Positions 1 to 12,056 of a stretch of 64,000 nt of DNA are shown in pieces; the stretch's first letter is position 1, and the number at the start of each line of letters is the position of its first letter. Origin of the DNA: Tenodera sinensis (lineage: Eukaryota > Arthropoda > Insecta > Mantodea > Mantidae); contig CM060967.1 in NCBI GenBank assembly GCA_030765045.1, positions 165,988,251 to 166,052,250 on the forward strand, written 5' to 3'. The notes under the pieces were generated by a model. The model worked only from the letters and a program-made list of their open reading frames with translations, ran no database searches and was not told the DNA's origin. A program made the translations under genes and the position numbers.

Positions 1-876
1 TTCCACGAGACAAGAATGCTTGACAATGACGTGCAGCACTACTGGAAGTTTGTGGTAGACAGACGACCACACCGTCCCGTAGAGAAGATGTTCATAAAAA
101 CGTGAAGCAATCAGCAAGTGAACACTATTAGACAGGCACGGGGAACAGGAGTGACAGGGGTGTCGTCGAGGATTTACTCTCTCCACTTACTGACACAATT
201 TGAAGGACTGACTGGTTCTCTGAGGTAGACTGACAATAGCGGGAAGCGTGGCCTGGTAGCTAAGCGCTGTGAGGCAGTGGAAGGGATTAAAACTACAATG
301 TAGAAGTGACTCAATGAGTCAGTTCTCCCCATCTATGCTATTAGAGCACTGCTGCAACATCATCGCTGTTGTGCTTGTGTTGAACGAGCAAGGGAATTTG
401 GAATTGCTCCTGGTACAATTCTTCAGAAGTTAAGGATCAGGATAATCTACGCTAAAATCTAAGGAGTTCGCTTTAGAACCAGGCAGGCAACTACAGCAGC
501 AGTAGAGGAGTCTGTTCGAAGACTAGCACAAGACGCTACGGATGGCATCCGTCGTTTTCCTGAAGTGTACATGCGAATTATTCATGTTAGAGGACATTAC
601 TTCTGAGCACAGCAACAATGTAATTACTCAAAAAATGTTTTCTTTCTTGTTAATTTTATTGAATGACCCACGTAGTTGTCAGGTACCTCTTCCGTTCTGA
701 GACTTTGCATTCCCGTCAAGTATGTTTCGCCGTTTCCTCGGTTCGTAAACACAATGGATTCTATTTGAATTAGGCTATAGCTTTAATATTTTAGCTTTTA
801 ATTCTCCTTATCCAATTGTAAAGTAATAATTCTTGTAAGTACGGGCTTGTTAAGTGTGATTAGCGAGTTACTTAGT
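1..876. other. Unclassified left-edge DNA
   Basis: No intact gene is visible. A short open stretch near 470-600 (+) reads like decayed protein-coding DNA (a run containing VEESVRRLAQDATDGIRRF), which could be a transposase relic, but I recognise no family motif. The higher GC of 1-600 compared with what follows fits an old mobile element cut by the window edge; this is inference only. Confidence 0.3.
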
Positions 877-921
877 TTATTTTTTTTTTTTTTTTGTTTT
901 TTGTTTTTTTTTTTTTTTTTA
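877..921. repeat. T-rich homopolymer tract
   Basis: Two runs of T broken by a short TTTTGTTTTTTG interruption. It may be the reversed A-tail of an old retroposed sequence, but no adjoining SINE or LINE body is recognisable. Confidence 0.7.
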
Positions 922-3900
922 CAAGGCTCGTTAATTATTATTTGTCCGTAAAGTTTATTAGTGGAGATTGCTTTTATTTTGAACTCAAAGTTTAACTGTG
1001 TTTTTCGCGACTAAAGGGCTTATGCCATAATTAGGTTGTGGTTCTATAAACGGCAGACTTGCTCCTTTCTTTGCTAGGACATAACATTTTCAATTTCCGG
1101 CAATGCCAGTATGTCCAGGTACCTCCCTGAGTTATAAGGTATTGCAGCTAGAGAGTTAACCACAGGTAAGAAAATAACGATTTCTATTTTATACATGGAA
1201 TAGTGTTAACAAATTCCATTCGAAGTTACGAGTTTCATTAGATAAATTTTTAACCTCACGTGGGATAACCAATGATAACAACCAAGGGAAGACAGAGAAA
1301 TTAGCGGAGTTAGGCCCCATTCACATTAAAAATTAACCAAACTTAAGAGCTAGGCCATATGTATTGTAATCGAACCAATTACAATGAATCACGTAAACAT
1401 AAAAATAAACACAGAATTATACCTAAACTTTGAAGTATTACTAGGGTTCGAACCCTTATACAGCTATTGCGAAATGAGGCGATCGCAGGTTACCTGCCAC
1501 ATGGACAAAGCGTGACGTCATTGCGCGCGTACAGTGATAGCACAAAGAACTGGGCTCTGTGCCTACAGTGCAGTGTTTCTCCAGTGTGTTCACTGGTTCA
1601 AGACACAGAGTAAAATGTCTCCAGCACGAAAATTGCTGAACTTGTACAATAATTTGGGAGTGAATATTTGACTGCAAATGGTGACAGCACTGAATGTAAG
1701 TTATGCAGCAACGTTATCTACAACGTTGTTGCGTCGACTGTACCTTGCCTCTTCTGTGTTGTGATCATGTGATAAACCGACCCCTCTCACTTTCTATAGT
1801 TCAAACTCTGCAACCTTTTGTTTCGTGTGTGAAGGTTCGGTCCCTAGCTATTATTATCTGTTCAGCAGCAGCTATTTTAACTCAGCTTGTTCTCTATTTT
1901 TGATTGGCTAATACTTTTCTTTCATTGTGAATGTCTACATAGTGCTAAGTGTGTCTTACGTCTTAAGTTATTATGTTGAGATCTATTTTCCATTGTAAAT
2001 GGGAGGGGGCCCTGTATGTTATGTACTATATGAATTAACTGATGTAAAAAGCTTTTGTACCTCAAATGAAATGGGATAATAACAACTTACAGAACTACTG
2101 TCGTAAAAAAGTATAACATAGATGCTTGCTCTAATAAAATGGTTAAAGTAGAGCTTATGTTTAAGTTATTTTATTACTATTTCTCTCTTTTACGAGACAT
2201 TCTGTGGAGAGTATTTCCGTAATAACAGTATTTTAGTATGTCTTGTTCAGAACTGGTTTCAATGATACATAAAGCAAAAGTGAAAAGTCAGGTATTTAGA
2301 TATCTACAATCACAACAACATTTAACTGAAAGAATTCGAAATATGTTTCACAGATTCTGCCATGAAACAAGAAGTTTATAATTTAAACACAAAATGCAAC
2401 AAGTTTACTAGAAGGATAGAACAGACACAGACGATCTCCCATGCCAGGACTGTACGAAACTGCAATTATAAGGAGTAAATGGAAAGATTGCGTATGCGGT
2501 CAAAGGTCGCTAAATGAGCAATGGAGTGAAATCTGCTACTTTGGTGATCATTGGGTTTTAGCTACACTGATGTTTTCGGCTACGCTTCCGTAGCGTTGCT
2601 TGATTTTAAGCAAGTAGGTACATATAATTACATATTACACAACTGTAATTACCAGATTCTCCGTGTGAACTATTGTCAATTACATGTATCACCACCAGTT
2701 ATGTAATAAAGGTGCACAAATAATACAGCAGTTGCTCCATAAACAATGTTGCGTGTTGATCCAATACGCAGTGCTAACTAGATGCACTATAAAAGTCCTC
2801 CAGATCATTGTTCACTAATTTCGTAAAGTAAATGAAAACAGTTCTTCGTTGGAGTTTAAAATGCTAGCCATATAATCTTTCAGGTTACATGTTATCTCTA
2901 AAAGATTGTTGTCATTGGCTTATTTTGATAAAAATGTTGAAGAAATGTTTATTAATCGTAATATTTCACCTTCGTCTTATCACTAGCAGGTAAGTAGCAA
3001 TTCATCACAATTCGTAGTTATATAAAGGAGGTACATTGCACGAATTGCCCACTCATTCTGACACTAATTGCCTGCTGTTCAGCTTTGTACAGTAAACTGG
3101 CACATTCTCTCCAGCTGTCAATGATTTGCAAGCTGTCCAGCATTTGTATGCGATACTAGCTGAAGTATCTGGCGTTGTCAGTGTTTGACAGTTTATCACT
3201 ACAACATTTAGACTTATATTGCACTTATCCAATAACCTTGCGTTTCTTTGGATACATCTAAAAAATACATTTTTTAGTGCCGAACTGCCCGAGAACCCGT
3301 CATTTCATACCTTCCCGGCAGATGGCAGTTTCTACCTGCAGTTGTTTTAAAATAAGTGCACAAACATAATGCTGCCAACATAACAATAAGAAACACCACC
3401 AACAACTGATAAATGACTGCACACAGCCTGCACATGTGTTATTTGCACATACAAAATTTTGGAACGTAAACAACGTAATTTGCACATAAATCTCAAAACA
3501 AAAACAGCAACAGTAGCTGGTATCAACATGCAATACATAAAAGAAAACAAAGACTAATGTTATAAAAAAACTAAATTAGCTGATACTTTACCTTCTTAAA
3601 GGGACTAGGTAGTCGGAACATAGAGACATAGTGGGCTAAATTATTTCTGCTCTTAAAGTTCTCAATGTTTTCCCCGACATTTTTATAAATTATTCTACTA
3701 ATTACGAACATTATTTCAAGTGGTTATGTGCATTGATAAATTGTGGTTGGGATCTAAAAAATTATTTCATAAAGCAGAAAAATAATATTTACTCTTGGAA
3801 CATGTGAATTCATGTAACTTTTTCTCTGATACTACTTACAATACAGATTCACACAATTGCATACTTGTTTTTAATATATTCTGAACCTCAATTATTTAGT

Positions 3901-4529
3901 TATGTATATCAGTTCATCAAAAATTAAAAAAAGATTTGCAAAGTCAAAAAAGTTAAAATGTGAAAAATTTGCAATGTTGTTGCTTTCTTAATATTACTAA
4001 TATATATTATAAAATTATTATTGTAATTCATGAAGTTCAAATTGCAGAGAAAATCTCAACTGTTTGCCAGTAATGCTTTCTAACAAATGGTACATGAATT
4101 TGCATGTTTCAAGAGCAAATTTTTTATTTTTTCTGCTGGATGAAATAATTTTTAAAGATAACCAAACAAGCTATCAGTGCAATTAGCCACTTGAAATAAA
4201 TGTCATAATTTATAGCGTAATTCGTAAAAATTTCAGGAAAAAAGCCGTTGATCTTTATGGTATTTAACTTAATTTAACTGACTACGGGGAAATTTCTGAT
4301 GTTCAAACTATCTTGTTCCCATAAAGCATTCAAGTCTGGATAAAAATTAGTAAAATTTCCTACTTCTCTCTATAATTTCCTTCTTTCTTAAAGTTTTCTT
4401 GTTTTTAATTGGTGCTGATTCACATATATGTGTCTCTTTTAAATTCAAATAACTTATCTACAAGAGTGAAAATATTGATGGCACCCTAATTCCGTATACT
4501 TGGCAAGTGGAGAAGTACAGATGCACTTG
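922..4529. other. AT-rich DNA without recognisable gene
   Basis: About 3.6 kb of AT-rich sequence. The open frames are short (at most 77 codons), overlap on both strands and show no domain. I see no SINE head, R-family arm or terminal inverted repeat here. A reversed B-box-like word (GGGTTCGAACCC) at about 1444-1455 stands alone without the rest of a tRNA-like head. Confidence 0.6.
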
Positions 4530-6518
4530 CCTAGCACTACGGTCTCTGGATAGTGGCAAAGTTTCCATCTGGGCACCGCGTATAGCAGCACAGGTACAGT
4601 AGCCTAGCACTACGGTCTCTGGACAGTGGCAAAGTTTCCCTCTGGCCACCACGTATAGCAGCACAGCTACAGTAGCCTGGCACTACGGTCTCTGGATAGT
4701 GGCAAAGTTTCCCTCTGGCCACCACGTATAGCAGCACAGCTACAGTAGCCTGGCACTACGGTCTCTGGATAGTGGCACAGTTTCCCTCTGGCCACCTCGT
4801 ATAGCAGCACAGCTACAGTAGCCTAGCACTACGGTCTCTGGATAGTGGCAAAGTTTCCCTCTGGCCAGCACGTATAGCAGCACAGCTACAGTAGCCTGGC
4901 ACTACGGTCTCTGGATAGTGGCAAAGTTTCCCTCTGCCCACCGCGTATAGCAGCACAGGTACAGTAGCCTAGCACTACGGTCTCTGGATAGTGACAAAGT
5001 TTCCCTCTGGCCACCACGTATAGCAGCACAGCTACAGTAGCCTAGCAATACGGTCTCTGGATAGTGACAAAGTTTCCCTCTGCCCACCGCGTATAGCAGC
5101 ACAGCTACAGTAGCCTAGCAATACGGTCTCTGGATAGTGACAAAGTTTCCCTCTGGCCACCACGTATAGCAGCACAGGTACAGTAGCCTAGCACTACGGT
5201 CTCTGGATAGTGACAAAGTTTCCCTCTGCCCACCGCGTATAGCAGCACAGGTACAGTAGCCTAGCACTACGGTCTCTGGATAGTGACAAAGTTTCCCTCT
5301 GGCCACCACGTATAGCAGCACAGCTACAGTAGCCTAGCAATACGGTCTCTGGATAGTGACAAAGTTTCCCTCTGGCCACCACGTATAGCAGCACAGCTAC
5401 AGTAGCCTGGCAGTACGGTCTCTGGATAGTGACAAAGTTTCCCTCTGGTAACCACGTATAGCAGCACAGCTACAGTAGCCTGGCACTACGGTCTCTGGAT
5501 AGTGGCAAAGTTTCCCTCTGGTCACCACGTATAGCAGCACAGCTACAGTAGCCTGGCAGTACGGTCTCTGGATAGTGACAAAGTTTCCCTCTGGCCACCA
5601 CGTATAGCAGCACAGCTACAGTAGCCTGGCACTACGGTCTCTGGATAGTGACAAAGTATCCCTCTGGCCACCTCGTATAGCAGCACAGCTACAGTAGCCT
5701 GGCACTACGGTCTCTGGATAGTGACAAAGTTTCCCTCTGGCCACCACGTATAGCAGCACAGCTACAGTAGCCTGGCACTACGGTCTCTGGATAGTGACAA
5801 AGTATCCCTCTGGCCACCTCGTATAGCAGCACAGCTACAGTAGCCTGGCACTACGGTCTCTGGATAGTGACAAAGTTTCCCTCTGGCCACCACGTATAGC
5901 AGCACAGCTACAGTAGCCTGGCACTACGGTCTCTGGATAGTGACAAAGTTTCCCTTTGGCCACCACGTATAGCAGCACAGCTACAGTAGCCTGGCACTAC
6001 GGTCTCTGGATAGTGACAAAGTTTCCCTCTGGCCACCACGTATAGCAGCACAGCTACAGTAGCCTGGCACTACGGTCTCTGGATAGTGACAAAGTTTCCA
6101 TCTGGGCAACGCGTATAGAATCAGAGGTACAGTAGCCTAGCACTACGGTCTCTGGATAGTGGCAAAGTTTCCCTCTGGCCACCACGTATAGCAGCACAAT
6201 TACAGTAGCCTAGCACTACGGTCTCTGGATAGTGGCAAAGTTTCCCTCTGGCCACCACGTATAGCAGCACAGCTATAGTAGCTTGGCACTACGGTCTCTG
6301 GATAGTGGCAGTTTCCCTCTGGTCACCTCGTATAGCAGCACAGCTACAGTAGCCTGGCACTACGGCTTCTGGATAGTGGCAAAGTTTCCCTCTGGCCACC
6401 TCGTATAGCAGCACAGCTACAGTAGCCTGGCACTACGGTCTCTGGATAATGGCAAAGTTTCCCTCTGGCCACCACGTATAGCAGCACAGCTACAGTAGCC
6501 TGGCACTACGGTTTCTGT
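4530..6518. repeat. 73-bp minisatellite, about 27 units
   Basis: A tandem array of a 73-bp unit beginning CCTGGCACTACGGTCTCTGG and ending ...CAGCTACAGTAG. The length (1989 bp) gives about 27.2 units. Units differ at a few sites: CCTAG/CCTGG, GTGGC/GTGAC, GGCCACCACG/GCCCACCGCG, and AGTTTCC/AGTATCC. Between about 4930 and 5310 the GCCCACCGCG and GGCCACCACG variants alternate, and the AGTATCC variant recurs 146 bp apart (5657 and 5803), so 146-bp dimers have been duplicated as blocks. One unit near 6305 has lost three bases. The unit length is not a multiple of three, so the 66-68 codon frames across it are artefacts. Confidence 0.97.
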
Positions 6519-6864
6519 GGCACAAGAGGAAGTAAGATGGTATGGTACAAGGATGAGACCTAATTCGCCACATACTGAGCCTTAACAGATCCGTTGCGAT
6601 AAGACCACTTACTTAAAGCGACTTAAAATAGAAAATTAATAAGTAAATAAAACAATTGATAGACACGATTGTGTTTTCTCGGTAGGTTTTTTTTCTTCTT
6701 CTTCTTTTTTTTTAACTTTTTATGCTATTTATAGTAAATAGAATTAAATACAAAAGTGCCATATGAAGATTTCATTGAAAGTACATGGTCTCCTGAAATA
6801 ATATAGTGCAATTATTTTAGGGAAAGAGTTATGCATTTGTCTGTAATCAACTCCAAAAACGAAA
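6519..6864. other. Spacer with TTC-rich tract
   Basis: AT-rich DNA between the minisatellite and the first R fragment, with a short TTTTCTTCTTCTTC tract near 6690. Nothing else is recognisable. Confidence 0.5.
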
Positions 6865-7090
6865 ATGGGTTAAATACCAAACTTGATGCATAAGTTCTGC
6901 GTCATTGAAGGATGCGGCACAATATTTTCAAGAAAATTTCCCAACCCCAAAGTATCCTTTGCGTATAAAAACTCTATTTTTATTTTGTCAACGCAGCTCT
7001 AGCAATTTAGATTGAATAAAGTATCCTTAAGATATTTGCATGACAAATAAAACGCCTAATATTGATTTTTCTATGAATAACGTTTGAAGT
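6865..7090 (-). repeat. Family R fragment (minus)
   Basis: Matches the middle of the R consensus in reverse: GGTTAAATACCAAACTTG, then the reverse of the TGTCGCATCCTTGAA and GTAGTTTGGGGT segments, then TTTATGACAAAT-like sequence. Both ends of the arm are missing. Confidence 0.7.
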
Positions 7091-7865
7091 GCCTGTCGCT
7101 TTAAATGACTCTAGCATGATTGTTTAATCCTTAAGGGTAGAGCAAATCCGATATATTATTTTGTTTGAACGCGTTCTTAAAAAATGTGAATAACACTTTA
7201 GCTTTCTGTATTCATCCTATGCCTTCGACATTGTGCAGTGTAGTGAAAGTTTATCAATGTGCTTACTGACGAGAGAGTAAAAAGCTTTATTTTAAATATT
7301 TAAACAAGAAAACCCAAGTAATAACATTTCTAGTAAACGTTAATAATAAAGATAATGCATTTAATACTTAAAATAAGCAAGACAGCAATAAGAAAAAAAA
7401 AAAAAAAAAAAAAAAAAAAGCGGAGTCAGAGAAAGGAAAGAATGAAGTTGGCGAAAAAAGTCTATGGAAATATTCCCTCGACAATGGTATCCTGACTCGA
7501 AGTTGTTGAAGTGAAGGAATGTAACTGATTGAACATAGTTCTGCTTTCTAACGATCGACCTCATTTGAAATTACAGTCAGCTCTCATTTGTCTGCCGCTG
7601 CAGTGCGTCATTCTTGAAAATGTGTCGATAGTATCGCGAGTGCTAAGACAAAGTAATGCTAATATCGACAGAAAAGAACCTGTTATAATACTGCTTTTAA
7701 AATGCCAGTTATTTGCTGTCCAGTTGGAAACAGCTGTCGCGATTGCGATTTGTATGTTGATATGGCATCGAGGAGTTGCTATCTGGATATTTTACTAAGC
7801 ACCACTATAATATATTGGAGATATAATCTAGGAAGTTGTGATAAAAAAACAAACAAACAAACAAA
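7091..7865. other. Unclassified DNA with A27 run
   Basis: Holds an A homopolymer at 7393-7419 and a CAAA microsatellite near 7850-7870. The open frame at 7529-7798 (+) has no recognisable domain and is not called a gene. Confidence 0.5.
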
Positions 7866-8002
7866 ACAAACGTGAAGTTGAGTCAATACAGTATTCTATT
7901 AAAGCACAGGAAGAATTCAAAGAATCAAGAAAGCTGTGTCACGCTGCAGAGCAACTGCATTTCCAACGAACATAGGTGGTATGGAAAATAAAAGTAGAAA
8001 AA
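7866..8002. repeat. Direct repeat X, left copy
   Basis: About 135 bp (GTTGAGTCAATACAGTATTCT ... GCAACTGCATTTCCAACGAAC) that recurs in the same orientation at 10976-11115. The two copies bracket two R arms and their insertions. Confidence 0.85.
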
Positions 8003-8590
8003 ACTGATGTTATATTCATATGACTTCCTCTATTCATTCTTCAACTATTCCTACAAACTCTTATTCCATCTACTTCCTCTTAAACGAGATGGACATTTGT
8101 AGAAGTTATGTGCAAGAGGAATAAGAGAATACAGTGGACTTAAAGGGAATAAAATAGAAGTTATGTGATGGCTTTGAGGTTCCATTCTTTTTTCATGTCC
8201 ACGAATGACTTCCTATTTGAGAAAAATAGAAGGATTGGAAAATTGAAATCCTTAACACGGAATTTTTCAGAAATGATTAACTTCAATTAGATCTACATTT
8301 TCTGTACTGTAAAATATTGACTTTCTGTTTTATGCAAAAGTCATCAAAACGAAGAGTACTTCAGAGGGTTCTCAGAAAGTTCAAAATACTTATTTTAGTT
8401 CTCATGAAGATGTTAAACATTAGAAATAAAAACTTTTGATAAATATTCCATGTAAAGGGTAGTTTGGGGTTGGGAAACTTTCTTGAAAATCTTGGTGTTG
8501 CAACCTTGGAGGTTGCTAAACATAAATACGAAGTTTCGCATTTGACCAATGTTTTGTTTTTGAGTTATAATGTTCACAGCCACACGTTTA
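8003..8590 (+). repeat. Family R arm (plus), missing outer end
   Basis: Begins with the R inner end (GATGTTATATTCATATGACTTCC) and runs through the conserved blocks CCATGTAAAGGGTAGTTTGG and TTTTTGAGTTATAATGTTCACA. It stops at the ACTAAAA block, where the next R copy starts directly, so the outer terminus is absent. Confidence 0.85.
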
Positions 8591-8909
8591 CTAAAAGTCT
8601 GATCTATTGCCCTCACATGGCTTACTCTACTCTTCTACAAATTATTACAAATGCTTATTCTTCCATCTTATTCACATTAACCGAGATAAGCGTTTGCGGA
8701 AATTGTTTTATTGCATATTTTCTTGTAGGGGAAAACAGTTGACGTAAGTGAGTCATAGTTTAAAGAGTTGACCATGCTTTGAAATTCCGCTTTATTTGCC
8801 TGACTAAAATATTAAAAACAATAGGAATAATGAGTTGCAATTTCAGGAAAGTATAAGTATTGGAATATTCAAACCGAGAACAGGGAATATTTGAGAAATT
8901 AACTTAAAT

Positions 8910-10030
8910 CAGTGGCGAAGCTGAGGGATTGGGAGTCTCAGGTTGCCCAAACTAAACACAGTTAAGTATATTGTATGATATATATTGGATGTAAAAGGCA
9001 AGAAAACAGTGTCTAAAGGTCGTCAATAAGTCGCTTGGGAGTCTGGATCACACGAGAGTCGCACTTGCTGTGACGAGGGAGGGATTACTAGGCATTGCTA
9101 AGCAATCGCTCCTCTACAAGCCATGTTATTCTGGTGCTAGTAGCCATTCTCGGGGCCTAAACTCCGAGTTTTGCAGCGTGAAACTGTAGATTACAAGACG
9201 TGTTAGCTTTCGTGTTCTATTGTGTAGCGAATTCAAAGTATTTGTAGTTTTTCTTACACTCTGTGCTGTTATCTCATACTTTACAATTAGTGACAATGAT
9301 TTGGTTACCCGTTTTATTCAAACACTATTATCGCCTCTTTCTTTAGAAGAAAAATGTGTTCTAAAGAATACGACATAGACACCACATGTGAATATTGTAC
9401 AGAGGGATGGAAGTCAAATAAATGTTTGCATATTATTTGGAGGAGAAAGAGAATACGATGAGATTGGCGTAAGTTGCGTAAATTTTGTCCTTACAAGGGC
9501 GTGTGAAAATCATATTTCTAAAAGAATAGGTACCTATATTGAAGAGCAAGCGTTTTCAGCTTCTTAAAAAATGTAGAATCGATTATGCCTTATCAGAAGC
9601 AGTGTAACGACTAAGTAAGTCGCAACAAACGATTTATTTAAGATTAATTCAAGTGGTGTGTTACCTAGGGAAACGAAAACTTCCATTGTGGGTGCGACGT
9701 CAATGATGACTAATAATAAAGCCAATTATCATCTTGAATTACTTGGGCACGAAGAAAAATTTATAAAAGAGAATTTGGAATCCACCTGAGGATTTAAAAG
9801 AACTTCGAGTAATATTCAAAATGATCTTACTGAACGCATAACTCAGATAATAAATGAAGAAATTGGGAAAGAAACCTCAGCTTGTGGAATTTAAGCACAT
9901 TTGCAATAGACACAGGGATCGTGTCAGTGATGTTTTGCTGCCAGAAAAAAATGTTGTATGGAATTAATCTTAAAAAAAGTCGAAGGTAAGATTTAGACTC
10001 CCCAGTTAGTTACGACTAGCTTCGCCACTG
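8910..10030. mobile_element. hAT-superfamily DNA transposon relic
   Basis: A 1121-bp element with perfect 13-bp terminal inverted repeats, CAGTGGCGAAGCT at 8910-8922 and its complement at 10018-10030. It is flanked by a perfect 8-bp duplication ACTTAAAT (8902-8909 and 10031-10038). CAGTGGCG termini and an 8-bp TSD are hallmarks of hAT transposons. The plus-strand interior holds broken coding pieces resembling the TTF/ZMYM-type hAT transposase, such as HLELLGHEEKFIKENLES near 9740 and NIQNDLTERITQIINEEIGK near 9815, separated by stops and frameshifts. No catalytic DDE core or dimerisation region is visible, so it is a non-autonomous, internally deleted copy. Confidence 0.93.
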
Positions 10031-10172
10031 ACTTAAATAAGATCTACTTTCTACTGTTGTAATATATTATCTTTACCAGTTATGAAAAAGTTTCAGAATG
10101 AAGGACACTTCAAAGGCTATTCCCAGAAAATTCGAGATACACATTCCATTTGTCATTAAAAGTCTTAAACAT

Positions 10173-10677
10173 CTTCTTCTTAAACATGGCTTAGACTATT
10201 TACCCTGTTCCGGCTCCAAAGTCTTGTTCCTTCCACTTGTCCTCGGACGTCCTATGTTTCATTGTCTTTGTGGTTGACAGTAACTTGCTATTTTGGTAAT
10301 TATATTCTCTTCCATTCTATATGTGTTTCCAATTTTTTCTGCATTGTATATTGTTTTGTTCAAATCTACTTTTAATTGTATTTGATCGTTTTGCTTTTTG
10401 TCTAGTTTTGTATATCCAGCTATGGCTCTAAGGAATTTCTTTCTGTTGTTTTTATATTTCTTTCATGTTGTGCCATCATTCTTTATGTTTCTGAGCCGTG
10501 TGTTAAAATTGGAACAACCATTGTTGTAATAGTTTTATTATGGAATCGTTCCTTGCTTTATTCTTTAAAGTTCTTCTAATAGCATCTGTTATGTAGCTGA
10601 ATTTAAATCTTTTTCAATATCAACTTCTGTTTTCTATATTATTTCACATGCGACGATATTATATTTTAATATTTGAC
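10173..10677 (-). mobile_element. 5'-truncated LINE fragment (RT C-terminus)
   Basis: A 505-bp insertion in an R arm, flanked by the 11-bp duplication GTCTTAAACAT (10162-10172 and 10678-10688). On the minus strand it encodes decayed pieces of the reverse-transcriptase C-terminal region: a THGSET run in place of the usual YGSETW, followed by blocks like AIAGYTKLDKKQNDQIQ and a late IGRPRTSG motif, interrupted by stops and frameshifts. The 3' end on the minus strand is a short AAGAAGAAG tail. This suits a 5'-truncated RTE- or CR1-like LINE; the clade cannot be fixed from so short a relic. Confidence 0.75.
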
Positions 10678-10975
10678 GTCTTAAACATTCGAATGTTAGA
10701 TAAATGTTCCATGTAAAGGATAGTTTGGAGTGGAGGCATTTTTTTTTTTTTTTTTTTTTTAATCGTGGGATTGCATTCTTGAAAGATGGAATTAAATACA
10801 AAGTTTGGTATTTAACCGGTTTCTTTTTTCTTTTTCTGTAGTTTACAGGTAAATAGGCATACACACGGGACTTTTTCTAAAAATTTGCATTCAGAGGAGC
10901 TCAAAATGCGTTTTTCCAATGAAATATCGCTATCGAATGTTTGTACCTACTCTGTACGTGGTGCAGAAAGTAAAA

Positions 10976-11115
10976 ACAACGGTAAACTTGAGTCAATACG
11001 GTATTCTGTCAAAGTCTAGGAAGAATTGAAAGAATCAAGAAAGCAGTGTCATACAGCAGAGCAACTGCTTTTCCAACGAACATTGGAGGTATTGAAAATA
11101 AAGTTAAAAAAAAGT
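10976..11115. repeat. Direct repeat X, right copy
   Basis: Same sequence as 7866-8002 (TTGAGTCAATACGGTATTCT ... CAACTGCTTTTCCAACGAAC), same orientation, roughly 85-90% identical by eye. Confidence 0.85.
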
Positions 11116-12056
11116 GAAGCAAAAAGGACAGGAATAATGGAATTCGCGAAAATAAATGAATAAAAGGGAAAAAGAGGAGCAAGAAGATATTAGCATTTCA
11201 CGTTATAAGTGGTATTGAGTGCAGTCGGTGCGGCCCTTCTAAGTCAAACCTCCTCATTAGAACACACATATGCCAGGAATGCCGCCATTGCCGCAGCAGC
11301 AGCGCTGTCTGCCGGACACAGCAATAAACATACAAGTTCGTCTGAAACAGCAAACCATCAAAGCCGCTTTTCCTGCATGCAACTCAACAAAAACTCAACC
11401 ATCGACCGTTTGCGGTTCTCCAGAAAGATTTATTTCTCTAAAAGGTATCCATCTACAATACTTACCTACATATATATAAAACAGTTCGTACTCCCATCCC
11501 CTCCCTTTTACAAGTCGTTTTCATTGTGTTGCTGAGACAAGCACACAAGTTAATTTATTCTGTTGTTTCCCGATAAGGGAGTATGAGATTTCAAACAATG
11601 GCGAATTCTTTTTTTCTCTCCCTCTGTCTCTCTCTTTCTTTCCGCTTTTTGTTTTGTTTACTTCCACGTTTTATCTTTTATTTCTGGAGAAATCTACATC
11701 AGCACATGCGCTGTTGTCACCAGATGCCTGTCATCTGTACTTTGTATCGTCATGTTGGACCAATGACGCCGTGCGTTATCCTTAACAATCGAATGCCGGC
11801 TACGTTGTAATCTTTACCGTTAACAACAATGAAATGCAGCAGTGGAGGTTTTTTCTGCTGCCTTCTTTCCTCTGGGAGTGCTCTCATCGGCAACAGACAC
11901 AACAATAATGTGTATGCGGTAGTTTCTATTTGTCAGATGCCAATTAATCGTCCTGTCTTCCTGAGGTTCTGTGCGATCTTCAGCATCTATCTTGATATTG
12001 AGTGATCATAGCACAGGGCTCTTCGATATCTACACACCAGAAATTAGACAGCTGTG
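11116..12056. other. Unclassified DNA with small ORF
   Basis: Less AT-rich than its surroundings. A 108-codon frame at 11209-11535 (+) starts MVLSAVGAALLSQTSS and includes a short alanine run, but it overlaps a second plus frame, has no domain I recognise and ends in low-complexity sequence. I do not call it a gene. A CT-rich tract lies near 11607-11645. Confidence 0.4.

Larger units (their letters stand above)
8591..10975 (+). repeat. Family R arm (plus), split by hAT and LINE
   Basis: A complete R arm in three pieces (8591-8909, 10031-10172, 10678-10975). It starts GTCTGATCTATTGCCCTCACATGG and ends near GCAGAAAGTAAAAA. The first gap is the hAT relic and the second is a LINE fragment, each with its own target-site duplication, so R was in place before either arrived. 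The stretch at 10739-10760 has expanded to a poly(T) run. Confidence 0.9.

Noticed and set aside
470..600. Transposase-like broken frame at the left edge
   Set aside because: The reading VEESVRRLAQ... is suggestive but lacks any diagnostic motif; not enough to call.
4458..5394. Overlapping minus-strand frames of 66-68 codons in the minisatellite
   Set aside because: They are copies of the same 73-bp unit read in shifting frames; the unit length is not a multiple of three and no long frame results.
4530..6518. CRISPR-like array
   Set aside because: Units are contiguous tandem repeats with no unique spacers, and the sequence is eukaryotic.
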